64,000 bases of DNA from Streptomyces sp. NBC_01788 (lineage in GTDB: Bacteria; Actinomycetota; Actinomycetes; Streptomycetales; Streptomycetaceae). The position numbers and the translations under genes are program-made. The notes below the pieces were generated by a model. The model did not search any database. It worked only from the letters and a program-made list of their open reading frames with translations, and had not been told where the DNA came from. The DNA is taken from positions 8,205,446 through 8,269,445 of the forward strand of contig NZ_CP109090.1 in the NCBI RefSeq assembly GCF_035917575.1, read 5' to 3'. Positions 32,872 through 41,461 of the stretch are shown here, piece after piece; positions within the stretch are counted from its first letter, which is position 1; every line of letters starts with the position of its first letter.

Positions 32872-34056
32872 ATGACCGCGCAGACCACCCAGCCCGCCCC
32901 CGCCTCCGTGCCGGCCCGCACCGCACCTGCCCGCCGGCCGCGCTCGCGCAGCGGGGACATCGCCCTCGACACCCGCACCGGCCTCCTGCTCGACCTCACC
33001 GTCTCCGCCGGCCCGGCCCAGCGTCTGCCCCGCGGGCGCGCCCAGGACCGCTACCGCTGCCTAGCCTGCGGCCTGCCCCTGGAGTACTGCGGCCCCCGCA
33101 CCCGCCCCGACTACACCGCCCGCTTCCGCCACACCCGCCACGACCCGGACCGCTGCAACGCCAGCCCCGCCCGCCAAGCCAGCGTCCCCGCGGCCGTCCG
33201 TCATGCCCGCACCCTGGCCCAACACCTCCACACCGCCCAGCCCGGCACGGACATTGAGCTGGTTGTCACCGCCATCGCAGACGGCGACTGCCCACCCGTG
33301 CTGGCCGTGCGGCTGCACGCCCCGCACGGCACCACCACCGTCCACCTCGCCTACACCAGCGAACTGTCCCCCCACCAAGCCGATCAACTGGCCCACGCGG
33401 CCCACGACACCACCACGCGTCACTGGCTGCTGTACGACCGCCTCACCCCCGCCCACACCCACGACCTCGGACAGATAACCGTCCGCCTCCACCGGCAAAA
33501 CCAGCGCCTGGAACGCCTCACCCCCACCGCCACCCAGCGCCGCCTGGCCGCCACATCCGTCGCCGTCGCCTGGCGCGCCCAGGGACTCCTGCTGATTCCC
33601 TTCGGCGGACACGCCGTTCTCCACCAACCCCGCACCGGAGAGAACTGGACAGGCCCAGCCGCCCCCTTCCAACGGGACTGGAAGATCAGCCACCCCCGGC
33701 CGGCCACGGATGCAACCTGGTGGGGTCTGGTCCCCGTTCCGCTGCGGGCCCTGACCGCCCCCACACTGCTGGCCGCCGCACCCAAGACCATGGCTGAGCT
33801 GGAACGCGTCCAACACGGCCGCGAAAGCTACCGACGCGCCCAGGCCCGCGCCCAGTTCACCCAGGCACAGACCCAGCTGCCCCCTACGCCCGCCGCGCAC
33901 CCGACGCGGCCAGTGGCGACGGCCGAGAAAGACACGGCAGCATCGCCGCAGCCGCAGCCGCAGCCGCAGCCGCAGCCGTCCGCCTCGATCACGTTTGCGC
34001 GGCCGCGGCTGGCCCGGCTGCGCAAAGCCCTGCGGCGACTGTTCCGCCGGCCCTGA
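32872..34056 (+). CDS. Hypothetical protein with CoiA-like zinc segment
   Basis: A 394-residue protein. Residues about 60-105 carry RYRCLACGLPLEYCGP and ARFRHTRHDPDRCN, a Cys/His arrangement similar to the zinc segment at the N-terminus of competence-type CoiA proteins. A middle region (VVTAIADGDCPPVLAVRLHA) has an alternating beta pattern. The C-terminal quarter is disordered: a (PQ)5 stretch encoded by five identical CAGCCG units, then a basic Arg/Leu tail. It is divergent from the HTH-membrane gene. Function unknown; a nuclease-related role is only suggested by the CoiA-like part. Confidence 0.55.
   Translation: MTAQTTQPAPASVPARTAPARRPRSRSGDIALDTRTGLLLDLTVSAGPAQRLPRGRAQDRYRCLACGLPLEYCGPRTRPDYTARFRHTRHDPDRCNASPARQASVPAAVRHARTLAQHLHTAQPGTDIELVVTAIADGDCPPVLAVRLHAPHGTTTVHLAYTSELSPHQADQLAHAAHDTTTRHWLLYDRLTPAHTHDLGQITVRLHRQNQRLERLTPTATQRRLAATSVAVAWRAQGLLLIPFGGHAVLHQPRTGENWTGPAAPFQRDWKISHPRPATDATWWGLVPVPLRALTAPTLLAAAPKTMAELERVQHGRESYRRAQARAQFTQAQTQLPPTPAAHPTRPVATAEKDTAASPQPQPQPQPQPSASITFARPRLARLRKALRRLFRRP
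33949..33978 (+). repeat. Five CAGCCG hexanucleotide repeats inside a gene
   Basis: Five tandem CAGCCG units encode alternating Gln-Pro in the disordered tail of the preceding protein. In-frame copy-number change would alter only linker length. Confidence 0.8.
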
Positions 34057-34163
34057 ACCTCTTCGACGACCACGGGGCCTGCTCCCGGGCCCCGCCCCGT
34101 ACCTCCAGGCAGTGTGAACGGCACTCCCAGAACAGGACGGCCCGCGGAGCCACAATCACGGCC

Positions 34164-34179
34164 CCCGCGGTACCGCGGG
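34164..34179. promoter_or_regulatory. Perfect 16-bp palindrome CCCGCGGTACCGCGGG
   Basis: A fully self-complementary 16-mer in the 166-bp spacer before the gene at 34223. It may be a regulator site or part of a short terminator for the previous gene; the centre TA leaves no hairpin loop, which favours protein binding. Confidence 0.4.
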
Positions 34180-34222
34180 AGCAGGATGGTGGACGTGACG
34201 GTGACGCAAGGAGGAGCGGCGT

Positions 34223-35086
34223 ATGGAAGTGGGGGAGCGGTGGGCGCACCGAACGGCACCGCACCACGGCCCCGTCGAAGAGGTCGAGGTGCTGAAGATC
34301 GGCGCACAGCGCCCGCTGCGCATCAAAGTGCGCTTCGTCGCCGAGGACGCCGAGGGCCGCGAGGAGTGGGTGCCGCCGGCCCGGCTGCGCGTCCTCTGGC
34401 AGAACAAGGACGTGTGGCTGGCCCGCGAGCAGCAGTGGAGCGAACTGACGAAAGACAGCCCGGACGACGAGGATCCTGCCTTCCGGGCGGTCATCATTCT
34501 GTTCGACGAACGCCTCTGGGACGAGCTGGTGACCTTCGGCGTCAACTACCGCGATCGAGGCCTGCTGTACATCGAAGACGTGCCCGCTCTGGCCGCGCTC
34601 CTCGAGGTCCCCGAACGTTTCTTCCACACCGATCCGCGGGCCTTCACCGACACCGACGGCACGCTGACCGCACCCTGGCCCACCACCGTCGAGGTGGCAC
34701 GTCTCCTGGCCCGCACTCAGGCCGACCACCTCGTAACCCTCTTGGATCAACACGAACGCCAGGCACAGCAAGAAGCGATCTACGGCCACTACTACCGCGG
34801 CCGAGGCAAGAACCCCGGCACCTACATCAGCCCCGAGATCTGTGCCGAGGTCGACCGCAGCTCCAAACCCGCCCGCGACCTGCTGCGTCAGTGGTGCGGC
34901 ACCGATGCGGTGGAAAGCCACGAGGAGCTGAAGGCCCTGCGTGACGAAGTGCTCCGCATCGGGAAACTCATGGAACAGTCGATCGGCTGCCTCCGCCAGG
35001 CCGGACAGACCAAAGCGGCCGACCGGTTCGAACGCGAACTCGGCATCCCCCTCGAGACGCTGCGCCAGGCCGAACGCGACGACTGA
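34223..35086 (+). CDS. Streptomyces hypothetical protein
   Basis: A 287-residue protein with an excellent AAGGAGG ribosome site 8 bases before ATG. The N-terminal 60 residues form a beta-rich domain (RWAHRTAPHHGPVEEVEVLK, then IKVRFVAEDAEGREEWVPPA) like a small SH3/Tudor-type module. The rest is helical with TYISPEICAEVDRSSKPARD and a coiled C-terminus (EELKALRDEVLRIGKLMEQS). I do not recognise a family function. It ends 37 bases before the next gene, also plus strand, so they are probably co-transcribed. Confidence 0.6.
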   Translation: MEVGERWAHRTAPHHGPVEEVEVLKIGAQRPLRIKVRFVAEDAEGREEWVPPARLRVLWQNKDVWLAREQQWSELTKDSPDDEDPAFRAVIILFDERLWDELVTFGVNYRDRGLLYIEDVPALAALLEVPERFFHTDPRAFTDTDGTLTAPWPTTVEVARLLARTQADHLVTLLDQHERQAQQEAIYGHYYRGRGKNPGTYISPEICAEVDRSSKPARDLLRQWCGTDAVESHEELKALRDEVLRIGKLMEQSIGCLRQAGQTKAADRFERELGIPLETLRQAERDD

Positions 35087-35123
35087 CACCCCGACCGTCC
35101 GGGCACCAACGACAGGAAGCTCC

Positions 35124-36416
35124 GTGGCCCGCACCAAGCTCAACGAGCGCCAACTCGACGCCCTGCGCCGCATCTGCCACGGCGAGACACCCATCACCTC
35201 CGACGACTCCGGCCTCGCCGCGACCGTCTACGCCCTGCGCAACCGGGGCCTGGTCACCACGCCCCGGACCGACGGCCGCTGGACCGCTGCCCCCACCGAA
35301 GCCGGTCTCCAGCACTTCGCTCACGCCGACGCCACGCCCGCCCCGCCCTCGAGCGCCGCTGCCCCGCCGACGGCACCCGAGGCGGCCGAACTGATCAGCA
35401 GACTCCAGCAAGCCGGCGGCACCCTGCACATCGCCAACCCCACCCCGGACGAGCGCGCCCGCTGGCGCCGCGCCCTGCACACCGCACGCGCAGACCACCT
35501 GGTCCCCGACGGCCACCACCTCCAGCACACCGGAAGAGACAAAGGCGACCTGGTCATCACCCTGCGCCCAGGCCCACCACCACGACGCTCCACGTCCCCA
35601 GACGAGACCGTCCCCGTCCCCGACGACCTGCCCCCAGACCACCTGCACCCCGCAGCCGCCACAGCGCACATCCCGGCCTGCCCCGACTGCCAGCCCCGCG
35701 CCCGCCGTATCCTCCACGCCCTCTGTCATGCAGCAGAAGCCAAGAACTACACGGTCAGCAACCCCGAGTCCGGCTCAGCCGCCAGCCTGGTGATCACCAT
35801 CGGCGACAGTTCCTTCCCGCTCTCCTTCCACGAAGGCGCCTACGAGGTCCCCGACCCCAGCGGCGCGAAGTACGCCTGGCAACGCGTGACCGCACACACC
35901 ACGCGCCCCTCCCATCAACTCGGCCTCAGCCTCCAGCACACCTACGCGCATCGAGGCCGCCGCTCTCACTGGGGAGACCGGCAACGCTGGCGCCTGGAAG
36001 ACAAACTCCCCGCCCTCCTACGAGAAATTGCCCACCGCGCACAGACCGATTACGAACGACGGCAGGCCCAGCAGCGCAAAGAGGAAGAGACACGCCAACG
36101 CTGGCTGACCGCGATGCAGCAGGCTCGCACCGCCCTGGTGGAAGATCACCGGCTGAAGACCCTGCGCACGCAGGTGCAGGCCTGGCAGGAAGCCACTGTC
36201 ATTCGCGCTTACTGCGACGCACTGGAAGACCACCAGGACACCGATCCCGCAGCGGCCGAAGGAGTCACGGCCTGGACCGCTTGGGCCCGGGCCTACGCCG
36301 ACCGCATCGACCCCGTACTCCAGAACCCGCGACTACCGGACCCTCCGACGATCACACCAGAGGACCTGCGCCCCTACCTGCGTGGCTGGAGCCCGTACGA
36401 GCCCAAGCGCAAATGA
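35124..36416 (+). CDS. Hypothetical protein with N-terminal winged helix
   Basis: A 430-residue protein. Residues 1-55 look like a winged helix (LNERQLDALRRICHGETPIT, YALRNRGLVTTPRTDGRW). A Pro/Ala linker leads to a middle domain (RRILHALCHAAEAKNYTVSN) and a long helical C-terminus rich in Arg/Gln (AQTDYERRQAQQRKEEETRQ). GTG 35124 has AGGAAG five bases upstream; an ATG-started longer frame from 34941 would overlap the previous gene and is rejected. Function unknown. Confidence 0.6.
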   Translation: MARTKLNERQLDALRRICHGETPITSDDSGLAATVYALRNRGLVTTPRTDGRWTAAPTEAGLQHFAHADATPAPPSSAAAPPTAPEAAELISRLQQAGGTLHIANPTPDERARWRRALHTARADHLVPDGHHLQHTGRDKGDLVITLRPGPPPRRSTSPDETVPVPDDLPPDHLHPAAATAHIPACPDCQPRARRILHALCHAAEAKNYTVSNPESGSAASLVITIGDSSFPLSFHEGAYEVPDPSGAKYAWQRVTAHTTRPSHQLGLSLQHTYAHRGRRSHWGDRQRWRLEDKLPALLREIAHRAQTDYERRQAQQRKEEETRQRWLTAMQQARTALVEDHRLKTLRTQVQAWQEATVIRAYCDALEDHQDTDPAAAEGVTAWTAWARAYADRIDPVLQNPRLPDPPTITPEDLRPYLRGWSPYEPKRK

Positions 36417-36641
36417 GCCGACGCCGTACCCAGACGGCGTTCACCTGCTGAGCAAGGCCTTCGCCACGCGATATCTCCGCCATCTGCCCATCGTCCGCAG
36501 CGGCACGGCCCCATATGGCCGTCGATCCTGAGAGCCTGCGTCGGGTCCTGACATGATGAGTCAGCCCGAGATAGCGCTGGGGTGAAGCCACCCAGCAATG
36601 CTTCCGATGGTGTCACTGGCCGTCGGTAACGTGCTGGCGTG

Positions 36642-37175
36642 ATGGTGGGCACCGAAGAAACCCGGCTGGTCGTCCTGCGTGGCAACAGCGCCTCAGGGAA
36701 GTCGTCCGTCGCGGCCGGCCTGCGCGAACGGTTCGGCCGCGGCCTGGCCGTCGTCGGCCAGGACAACCTCCGCCGCATCGTGCTCCGTGAACGGGACCGG
36801 CCCGGCGCCGCGAACATCGGCCTGATCGGCCTGACCGCCCGCTACGCCCTCGACGCCGGATTCCACGTCGTCATCGAAGGCATCCTCTACGCCGAGCACT
36901 ACGGCGACATGCTCACCGAGCTGCGCGCCGACCACCGCGGCCCGACCCACGGCTACTACCTGGACGTCCCGTTCGGTGAAACCCTCGCCCGGCACGCCAC
37001 CAAGCCGATCGCGGACGACGTCAGCGAGACGCAGTTGCGCGACTGGTACCGGCCGCGCGATCTGTTGCCCGGCGGCACTGAGACCGTCATCGGCGCCGAC
37101 AGTGCTCTGCATGAGACCGTCGACCGCATCATGCTCGACACCGGCCTGGCCCACCTGCCCGCCGTGGACCGTTGA
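36642..37175 (+). CDS. P-loop kinase (zeta-toxin/chloramphenicol phosphotransferase-like)
   Basis: A 177-residue small-molecule-kinase-like protein: Walker A in VVLRGNSASGKSSVAAGLRE, VVGQDNLRRIVLRERD, FHVVIEGILYAEHY and a lid region RHATKPIADDVSETQLRDWY. The compact fold and the GNSxSGKSS P-loop resemble zeta-type toxins and antibiotic phosphotransferases. No antitoxin neighbour is present, so a stand-alone metabolic or resistance kinase is more likely. Start could be GTG 36639 or ATG 36642. It lies 123 bases before tap on the same strand. Confidence 0.75.
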   Translation: MVGTEETRLVVLRGNSASGKSSVAAGLRERFGRGLAVVGQDNLRRIVLRERDRPGAANIGLIGLTARYALDAGFHVVIEGILYAEHYGDMLTELRADHRGPTHGYYLDVPFGETLARHATKPIADDVSETQLRDWYRPRDLLPGGTETVIGADSALHETVDRIMLDTGLAHLPAVDR

Positions 37176-37229
37176 CCGGAGCACTGCTGTGACACACAGA
37201 CCAAGCCCCGCACCCCATCCAAAATGTGC

Positions 37230-37261
37230 GATCCAATGCGCGAATCATTGATCGATCCAAT
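37230..37261 (+). promoter_or_regulatory. Twin GATCCAAT repeats upstream of tap
   Basis: GATCCAAT occurs at 37230-37237 and again at 37254-37261, a 24-bp interval, in an unusually AT-rich stretch that ends 37 bases before the tap GTG. It probably overlaps the tap-tpg promoter. A longer reading frame from 37224 would read through it, which supports the later start. Confidence 0.4.
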
Positions 37262-37298
37262 AAGTGCTTGGCGTAGGGTGCTGATGGAGGTGAGCTCA

Positions 37299-39488
37299 GT
37301 GCCCACTGAGAACGAGCTGCTCAACAATGTCGATGCGCTGCTGAATCGGGTCGACCAGAACGACCTGCCGACCCCTGCGGAACGTCGGCGCCTGCGTGAG
37401 GCCGCCGGTCTGACGCAGACCGACATTGCGAAGGTGCTCGGCACACGTCGGGAGGCGGTGGCGAACTGGGAGGCGGGTAAGAACGAACCGCGGCCGCCGC
37501 AGCGCACCGCGTACGCCCGGCTGCTCGAAGGCCTCACCGTGCGCTTCCCCGCCTCCGCCACCGAGACGGCCCCCGACTCTGCGGTGCCGGACACGCTCAC
37601 CACCACCTCCGCTCCGGAAACCCCATCCGCGATGGCGCCGGCCGCTGCCAAGCCGCCCGCCCACCCAGCGGCGAGCTCCACCAGGCCGGCGTCGACGTCG
37701 CGGCGGCCGTCCGCGAAGAAGGCGGTGAAGAAGACCGCCGCCCCAGCGGCCGTCGTCGACCCGCGCTTCGAGAACGGCCCGCTCGCCGTCGTCGACTGCG
37801 AGGACGGGCAGGTGTCGGCCTACTGCGTCGGCGGCCTGGTCCTGGACGTGCCCGCCAAGTCGCTGCCCGCGCTGGTCGACTGGACCATCACCGAAGCCCG
37901 CCTCGGTCAGACCCGCCTGCACCGCAACGGCCGCGACGCCGACCCGATCCTGGTCCTCACCCCGGCCGCCCTGGAGCGCTACGGCCTACCCGCCGCCCTG
38001 TCGGACGAGGAACGGCGTACGGGCCGGCTCAAGGACAGCCACAAGGTGGTCAAGCAGATCCAGCGGGCCGAACTCCAGCTCACCCAGCGCGGACTGGGGC
38101 CATGGGCGCGCCTCTTCCGCGACCCGGAGGGCCCCCGGCGGCGCTGCGTGCAACTGTGCATCCCGTCGTGGAACGCGCTGGACGCCCGGGAGTGGGACAA
38201 GAAGGACGACCCGCAGCTGCCGGGCATGCACCCAGCCGACCTCGCCCGGTACCTGGGCACGTACGCGCAGCGGGTGATGACGCCGCGCGGCACCACGTCG
38301 ACGACCGGCCTGGAGCTGATGACCGCGCTACGGCCGCCGACCCGCGCGGAGAAGAACGAGACCACCGGCGAGTTCGAGCGGGCCCTCAACACGGACGCCT
38401 TGACGGCGGTGTACGAGCACGTGGAGTGCGAGGTCCCGGACGAGCACCCGAAACTGAAGGGAAAGTTCGAGCGCCACCACCTGCGCACTCCGGCAGAGAT
38501 GCTGATGGAGGAGCCGTACGACTGGTGCCGGCCGCTGACCGATGACGAGTGCATGCTGCCGTACCTGGTCGCCATCGACGTCAACATGGCGTTCGCGGCG
38601 GCCACCAACGGCCTCACCGTCGGCCTGGGCGCCCCCACCCACCTGACCGGCAACCCGGTCTTCGACCCGAAGGTGCCCGGCTCGTGGCTGGTCGACCTGA
38701 GCCACGTCGACCTGTCCCGCGTGGAGACCGGCGGGCGCACCCTGGACGCCGGCCTGCTGCCCTCGCCGTTCACGCCGAAGGGCGACCGCCCGACCGGCCC
38801 GGCCTGGTACGCCACCCCCACCGTCGCCTACGCGCAGGAGCTGGGGTTCGAGGTCGCGCCGATCGAGGCGCACGTACGTCTGGAATCCGGCCGCTACCTG
38901 GACCCCTGGTACAACCGGCTGCGGGACGCGTACGTGGCCACGATGGCCGACCTCGGGGTCACCACGACGATGGGCGGCCAGGAGTTCCTGGACGCGATAA
39001 CGGTGCACAAGCAGGTCGACCCGACGATGGCGCTGCTGCTGAACGCGATCAAGTCCACGGCGAAGGGCGGCATCGGCAAACTCAGGCAGCGCAGCCGGGG
39101 CCAGGTGCCGTACTACGAGCCGTGGCCGGCCCTCGCGCGGGAGACGTGGCGCCCCGACATCCGGGCCGCCGTGCTGGCCACCGTCCGGATCGGGATGCAC
39201 CGCAAGATCCTCAAGACCGCTGCCGCGACCGGCCGCTACCCCGTCGCGATCGGCACAGACTGCATCGTCTACCCCTCCACCGGGCCCTCCCCGCTGGACG
39301 TCCTGCCGTACACGGACGAGGGCAAGCCGGTACCGGGCACCTTCCGGCTCGGTGTCTCGCCGGGCATGGTCAAGCACCAGGGCACTCAGACCGTGCTGTG
39401 GGCAGAAGCCCAGTTCGAAGAGGCGGGCGCCGTGTTCAACCTCGCCAACCTCATCAAGACCGACCCGGCCTCCGGGGAAGGGGAGTAG
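37299..39488 (+). CDS. tap: Telomere-associated protein Tap
   Basis: A 729-residue protein, close to the length of known Tap proteins. The N-terminus carries an XRE-type helix-turn-helix (RRLREAAGLTQTDIAKVLGT, REAVANWEAGKNEPRPPQRT) and a Ser/Ala/Lys linker. The large C-terminal domain begins near residue 150 (FENGPLAVVDCEDGQVSAYC) and includes PYLVAIDVNMAFAAATNGLT and YPVAIGTDCIVYP, where Asp residues are placed like those of a polymerase-type fold. Tap binds 3' single-stranded telomere overhangs and recruits Tpg for end patching. GTG 37299 is preferred because GGAGG lies nine bases ahead and because the family usually begins at PTENELL. It is coupled to tpg, six bases downstream. Confidence 0.92.
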   Translation: MPTENELLNNVDALLNRVDQNDLPTPAERRRLREAAGLTQTDIAKVLGTRREAVANWEAGKNEPRPPQRTAYARLLEGLTVRFPASATETAPDSAVPDTLTTTSAPETPSAMAPAAAKPPAHPAASSTRPASTSRRPSAKKAVKKTAAPAAVVDPRFENGPLAVVDCEDGQVSAYCVGGLVLDVPAKSLPALVDWTITEARLGQTRLHRNGRDADPILVLTPAALERYGLPAALSDEERRTGRLKDSHKVVKQIQRAELQLTQRGLGPWARLFRDPEGPRRRCVQLCIPSWNALDAREWDKKDDPQLPGMHPADLARYLGTYAQRVMTPRGTTSTTGLELMTALRPPTRAEKNETTGEFERALNTDALTAVYEHVECEVPDEHPKLKGKFERHHLRTPAEMLMEEPYDWCRPLTDDECMLPYLVAIDVNMAFAAATNGLTVGLGAPTHLTGNPVFDPKVPGSWLVDLSHVDLSRVETGGRTLDAGLLPSPFTPKGDRPTGPAWYATPTVAYAQELGFEVAPIEAHVRLESGRYLDPWYNRLRDAYVATMADLGVTTTMGGQEFLDAITVHKQVDPTMALLLNAIKSTAKGGIGKLRQRSRGQVPYYEPWPALARETWRPDIRAAVLATVRIGMHRKILKTAAATGRYPVAIGTDCIVYPSTGPSPLDVLPYTDEGKPVPGTFRLGVSPGMVKHQGTQTVLWAEAQFEEAGAVFNLANLIKTDPASGEGE

Positions 39489-39494
39489 CCGACG

Positions 39495-40052
39495 ATGGCC
39501 GACTCGATCGGGGACAGCCTGGACGCCGCGCTGGAGGGGGCGTTCACCCGCCGCATCCCGCAGAGCGCCCAGGCGCAGATGAAATACCTGGTCAAGCAGC
39601 TCAAGGGCACCAAGGCCGCCGCCGAGGCCCTGGGGATCTCCCAGCGCACCGTGGAGCGGTACGTCACGGGCAAGTTCAAGCGGCCCCGCCGCGACCTGCG
39701 TGACCGCATAGAGCGTGAGGTCAAGAAACGGTGGCAGCCCCAGATCCGGGCGAAGGCGAAGAAGCGGGCCGCGTCCACGGCCGGCCTGGTCGTCTCCACC
39801 CGCGCCCGGTTCGGGTTCACCGCCGCGCCGGGCACGACCGACGACACCCGCATCCGCGACATCACCCAGGCCCTGCCGCCGGAGTTCGCGGACCGCCTGT
39901 TCACCGCCCGCGAGCAGGGCGCCACCGAGCAGCAGCTCCAGCAGATCGCGGCCGACGGCCTCGCACGGATGTACTTCCGCGCCAACAACACGCGGGCCGC
40001 GGGCCTTGGCGTGGAGTTCACCGATGTGGAGCACATCCAGATCGAGCTGTAG
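39495..40052 (+). CDS. tpg: Terminal protein Tpg, primer of telomere end patching
   Basis: A 185-residue protein of the length and sequence type of Streptomyces terminal proteins. An N-terminal helix-turn-helix (KYLVKQLKGTKAAAEALGIS, QRTVERYVTGKFKRPRRDLR) is followed by a basic bridge (KKRWQPQIRAKAKKRA) and a C-terminal half with RFGFTAAPGTTDDTRIRDIT and MYFRANNTRAAG. It becomes covalently linked to the 5' DNA ends and primes synthesis. GGGGAG precedes the ATG. The tap-tpg order is standard. Its presence shows the replicon has linear ends of the archetypal type. Confidence 0.93.
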   Translation: MADSIGDSLDAALEGAFTRRIPQSAQAQMKYLVKQLKGTKAAAEALGISQRTVERYVTGKFKRPRRDLRDRIEREVKKRWQPQIRAKAKKRAASTAGLVVSTRARFGFTAAPGTTDDTRIRDITQALPPEFADRLFTAREQGATEQQLQQIAADGLARMYFRANNTRAAGLGVEFTDVEHIQIEL

Positions 40053-40090
40053 TCGAGACAACAACTCGTCCCCGGCATTGCAGCTGTGAT

Positions 40091-40120
40091 CGAGCGCTCG
40101 TTTTGACGAATGAGCGCTTG
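40091..40120 (+). terminator. Stem-loop after tpg
   Basis: CGAGCGCTC (40091-40099) and GAGCGCTTG (40112-40120) pair over 9 bases with one G-T wobble, around a 12-base loop containing TTTT. It lies 38 bases after the tpg stop. The lack of a downstream T-run is usual for actinomycete terminators. Confidence 0.45.
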
Positions 40121-40201
40121 AGCTGACGGCGTTCCTCGGTAAAGTGTGTGTGAGGCGATCATCTGCGGGATGGGCCGGTTCATCACCGGAGTCGTCACTG
40201 T

Positions 40202-40272
40202 GCGGGAGATACCGGTTCGAGCCCGGTCCGTGGACTTTCGGTCCACCAGTAGCTCAATGGCAGAGCGCCCGC
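40202..40272 (+). other. tRNA-like element with 3' half placed before 5' half
   Basis: A complete T-arm (ACCGG, loop TTCGAGC, CCGGT; 40211-40227) is followed by CC, GTGGAC, a TTTCG loop, GTCCAC, then TA and a complete D-arm (GCTC, AATGGCA, GAGC; 40252-40266). The base G and CCCGC (40268-40272) that follow complement GCGGG (40202-40206) in front of the T-arm with a 4-base AGAT variable loop. So anticodon stem (5/5), T-stem (5/5), D-stem (4/4) and six acceptor pairs form only if the order is permuted. Weak points: two acceptor mismatches near the T-stem, an extra acceptor nucleotide and no obvious U33 in the loop. It may be a permuted tRNA gene, a decayed one, or a tRNA-mimicking RNA. Confidence 0.4.
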
Positions 40273-40274
40273 TC

Positions 40275-41183
40275 CTAACGAATGGCCTCTCGGCCCGCAC
40301 GCAGTTCGTCGGGGGTCATCCCCAACGGGCGGTAATACGTGGTGGCGTGCCCCAGCAGCCGTTGCAGGGCACGCTCCTGGCCCGGACGGGGTTTGCTGTT
40401 CTCGTCCACCACCGTCCTACCCGGCGTCATGCTGTTGAAGCGCCTCCGTCCGTGCCGCGAACCGTCCCGGTAGTCAAAGGCGATGACTTGAGCCCACTGC
40501 TCCCGCGTGAGCAGCCGCCCGATCCGTGCGTTGATCTCGCCGGCCGACTCCTTCGTCACCGCAAGCGTGGCCATGACCTCAGGCCAGCGGAGGTCCGGCA
40601 GCGCACCGATCCTCGCGTACGTGAAGGGCCGTCCGGCCAGCGCTTCCCAGCGAGTCTTCGCCGCATGAGGAAGATCTCTCCATACTTGGATCAACTTGTC
40701 GTCGACCTTGCCGGCACCATGCATGATGGTGTTCCGCAGCTTTACGCAGAACTTCATGAGATGGTCTGCGGTCGTCTCCGTTTCTCCGAACCTGACCGTC
40801 TTCGCCAAGAGCGGCACAGCCCACCACTCAGGCGACTGCTTCTGTGGCCCGATGAGGCTCGGGAAACGCTGGCACTCGATCACCGTGCCGACGCACAACT
40901 CGATGTGTAGGGCAACGACTTGCGGTATGGCCAAGAACGCCATGTCTTCCGTGGCCGTCCTGAAGATCCGTTTCGCGTCTGTCGCCGTCACGTCCAGCCG
41001 CTTGGCCTGCGCCACCCCGGCGAGTACTGCGCCCGCTGTGTCGCCCGGGTACGCAGACCTGGCCATCTCCTGCTCCGCGAGGCTGGCACCGATAGCCAGT
41101 GCCACGATGCTGTTGTTTGACCGCTTCTGCATCGTCTGCCACGTCCGAAACGCGGGATACTGGATCAACACGGTTCCCTTCAC
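40275..41183 (-). CDS. HEPN-like hypothetical protein
   Basis: A 302-residue, mostly helical protein of unknown family. Residues around 130-145 read FCVKLRNTIMHGAGKVDDK, with RNTIMH fitting the R-x4-H active motif of HEPN ribonucleases. The flanking helices (YPGDTAGAVLAGVAQAKRLD) do not match a named family. Its start ATG or GTG near 41183 lies after an AT-poor region, and its stop lies three bases from the tRNA-like element. The codon usage is less biased than that of the neighbours, which hints at transfer. Confidence 0.5.
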   Translation of the reverse strand: MKGTVLIQYPAFRTWQTMQKRSNNSIVALAIGASLAEQEMARSAYPGDTAGAVLAGVAQAKRLDVTATDAKRIFRTATEDMAFLAIPQVVALHIELCVGTVIECQRFPSLIGPQKQSPEWWAVPLLAKTVRFGETETTADHLMKFCVKLRNTIMHGAGKVDDKLIQVWRDLPHAAKTRWEALAGRPFTYARIGALPDLRWPEVMATLAVTKESAGEINARIGRLLTREQWAQVIAFDYRDGSRHGRRRFNSMTPGRTVVDENSKPRPGQERALQRLLGHATTYYRPLGMTPDELRAGREAIR

Positions 41184-41461
41184 AACAGATCACCTATCCG
41201 GACAGGGTAGATGCCGCAGAAACGGGTTCCGATCCTGAGGGCGCTTACCGAGCGCGTCGTTGTGGCGAAGCCCGGCAATTGAAGCGCTCCGTCTCAGTAG
41301 CTGCCAGGGAAAAGACGTTTCGCATCCCAGGCAGAACGGCCCGCGGCTCCCTTGGGAGGCTGGCTGTGAAGTCGTTCAGCGGGTCCTGGCGCGCACTCCT
41401 GAAGGCGAGCATGCTGCTCGCCTGTAGGACACGGAGTGCGACCGTCGGGAGGCAGCACAAC

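Noticed and set aside
33949..33978. The CAGCCG repeats as a regulatory or phase-variation tract
   Set aside because: Units are in multiples of three inside a disordered protein tail, so changes would not switch the gene on or off.
38328..40064. Minus-strand 578-codon frame opposite tap and tpg
   Set aside because: Antisense shadow; tap and tpg have family-level identity and proper ribosome sites.
40141..40280. An ordinary (non-permuted) tRNA gene using either the T-arm or the D-arm
   Set aside because: No matching acceptor and anticodon 5' half lies upstream of the T-arm, and no matching 3' half lies downstream of the D-arm; only the permuted order pairs.
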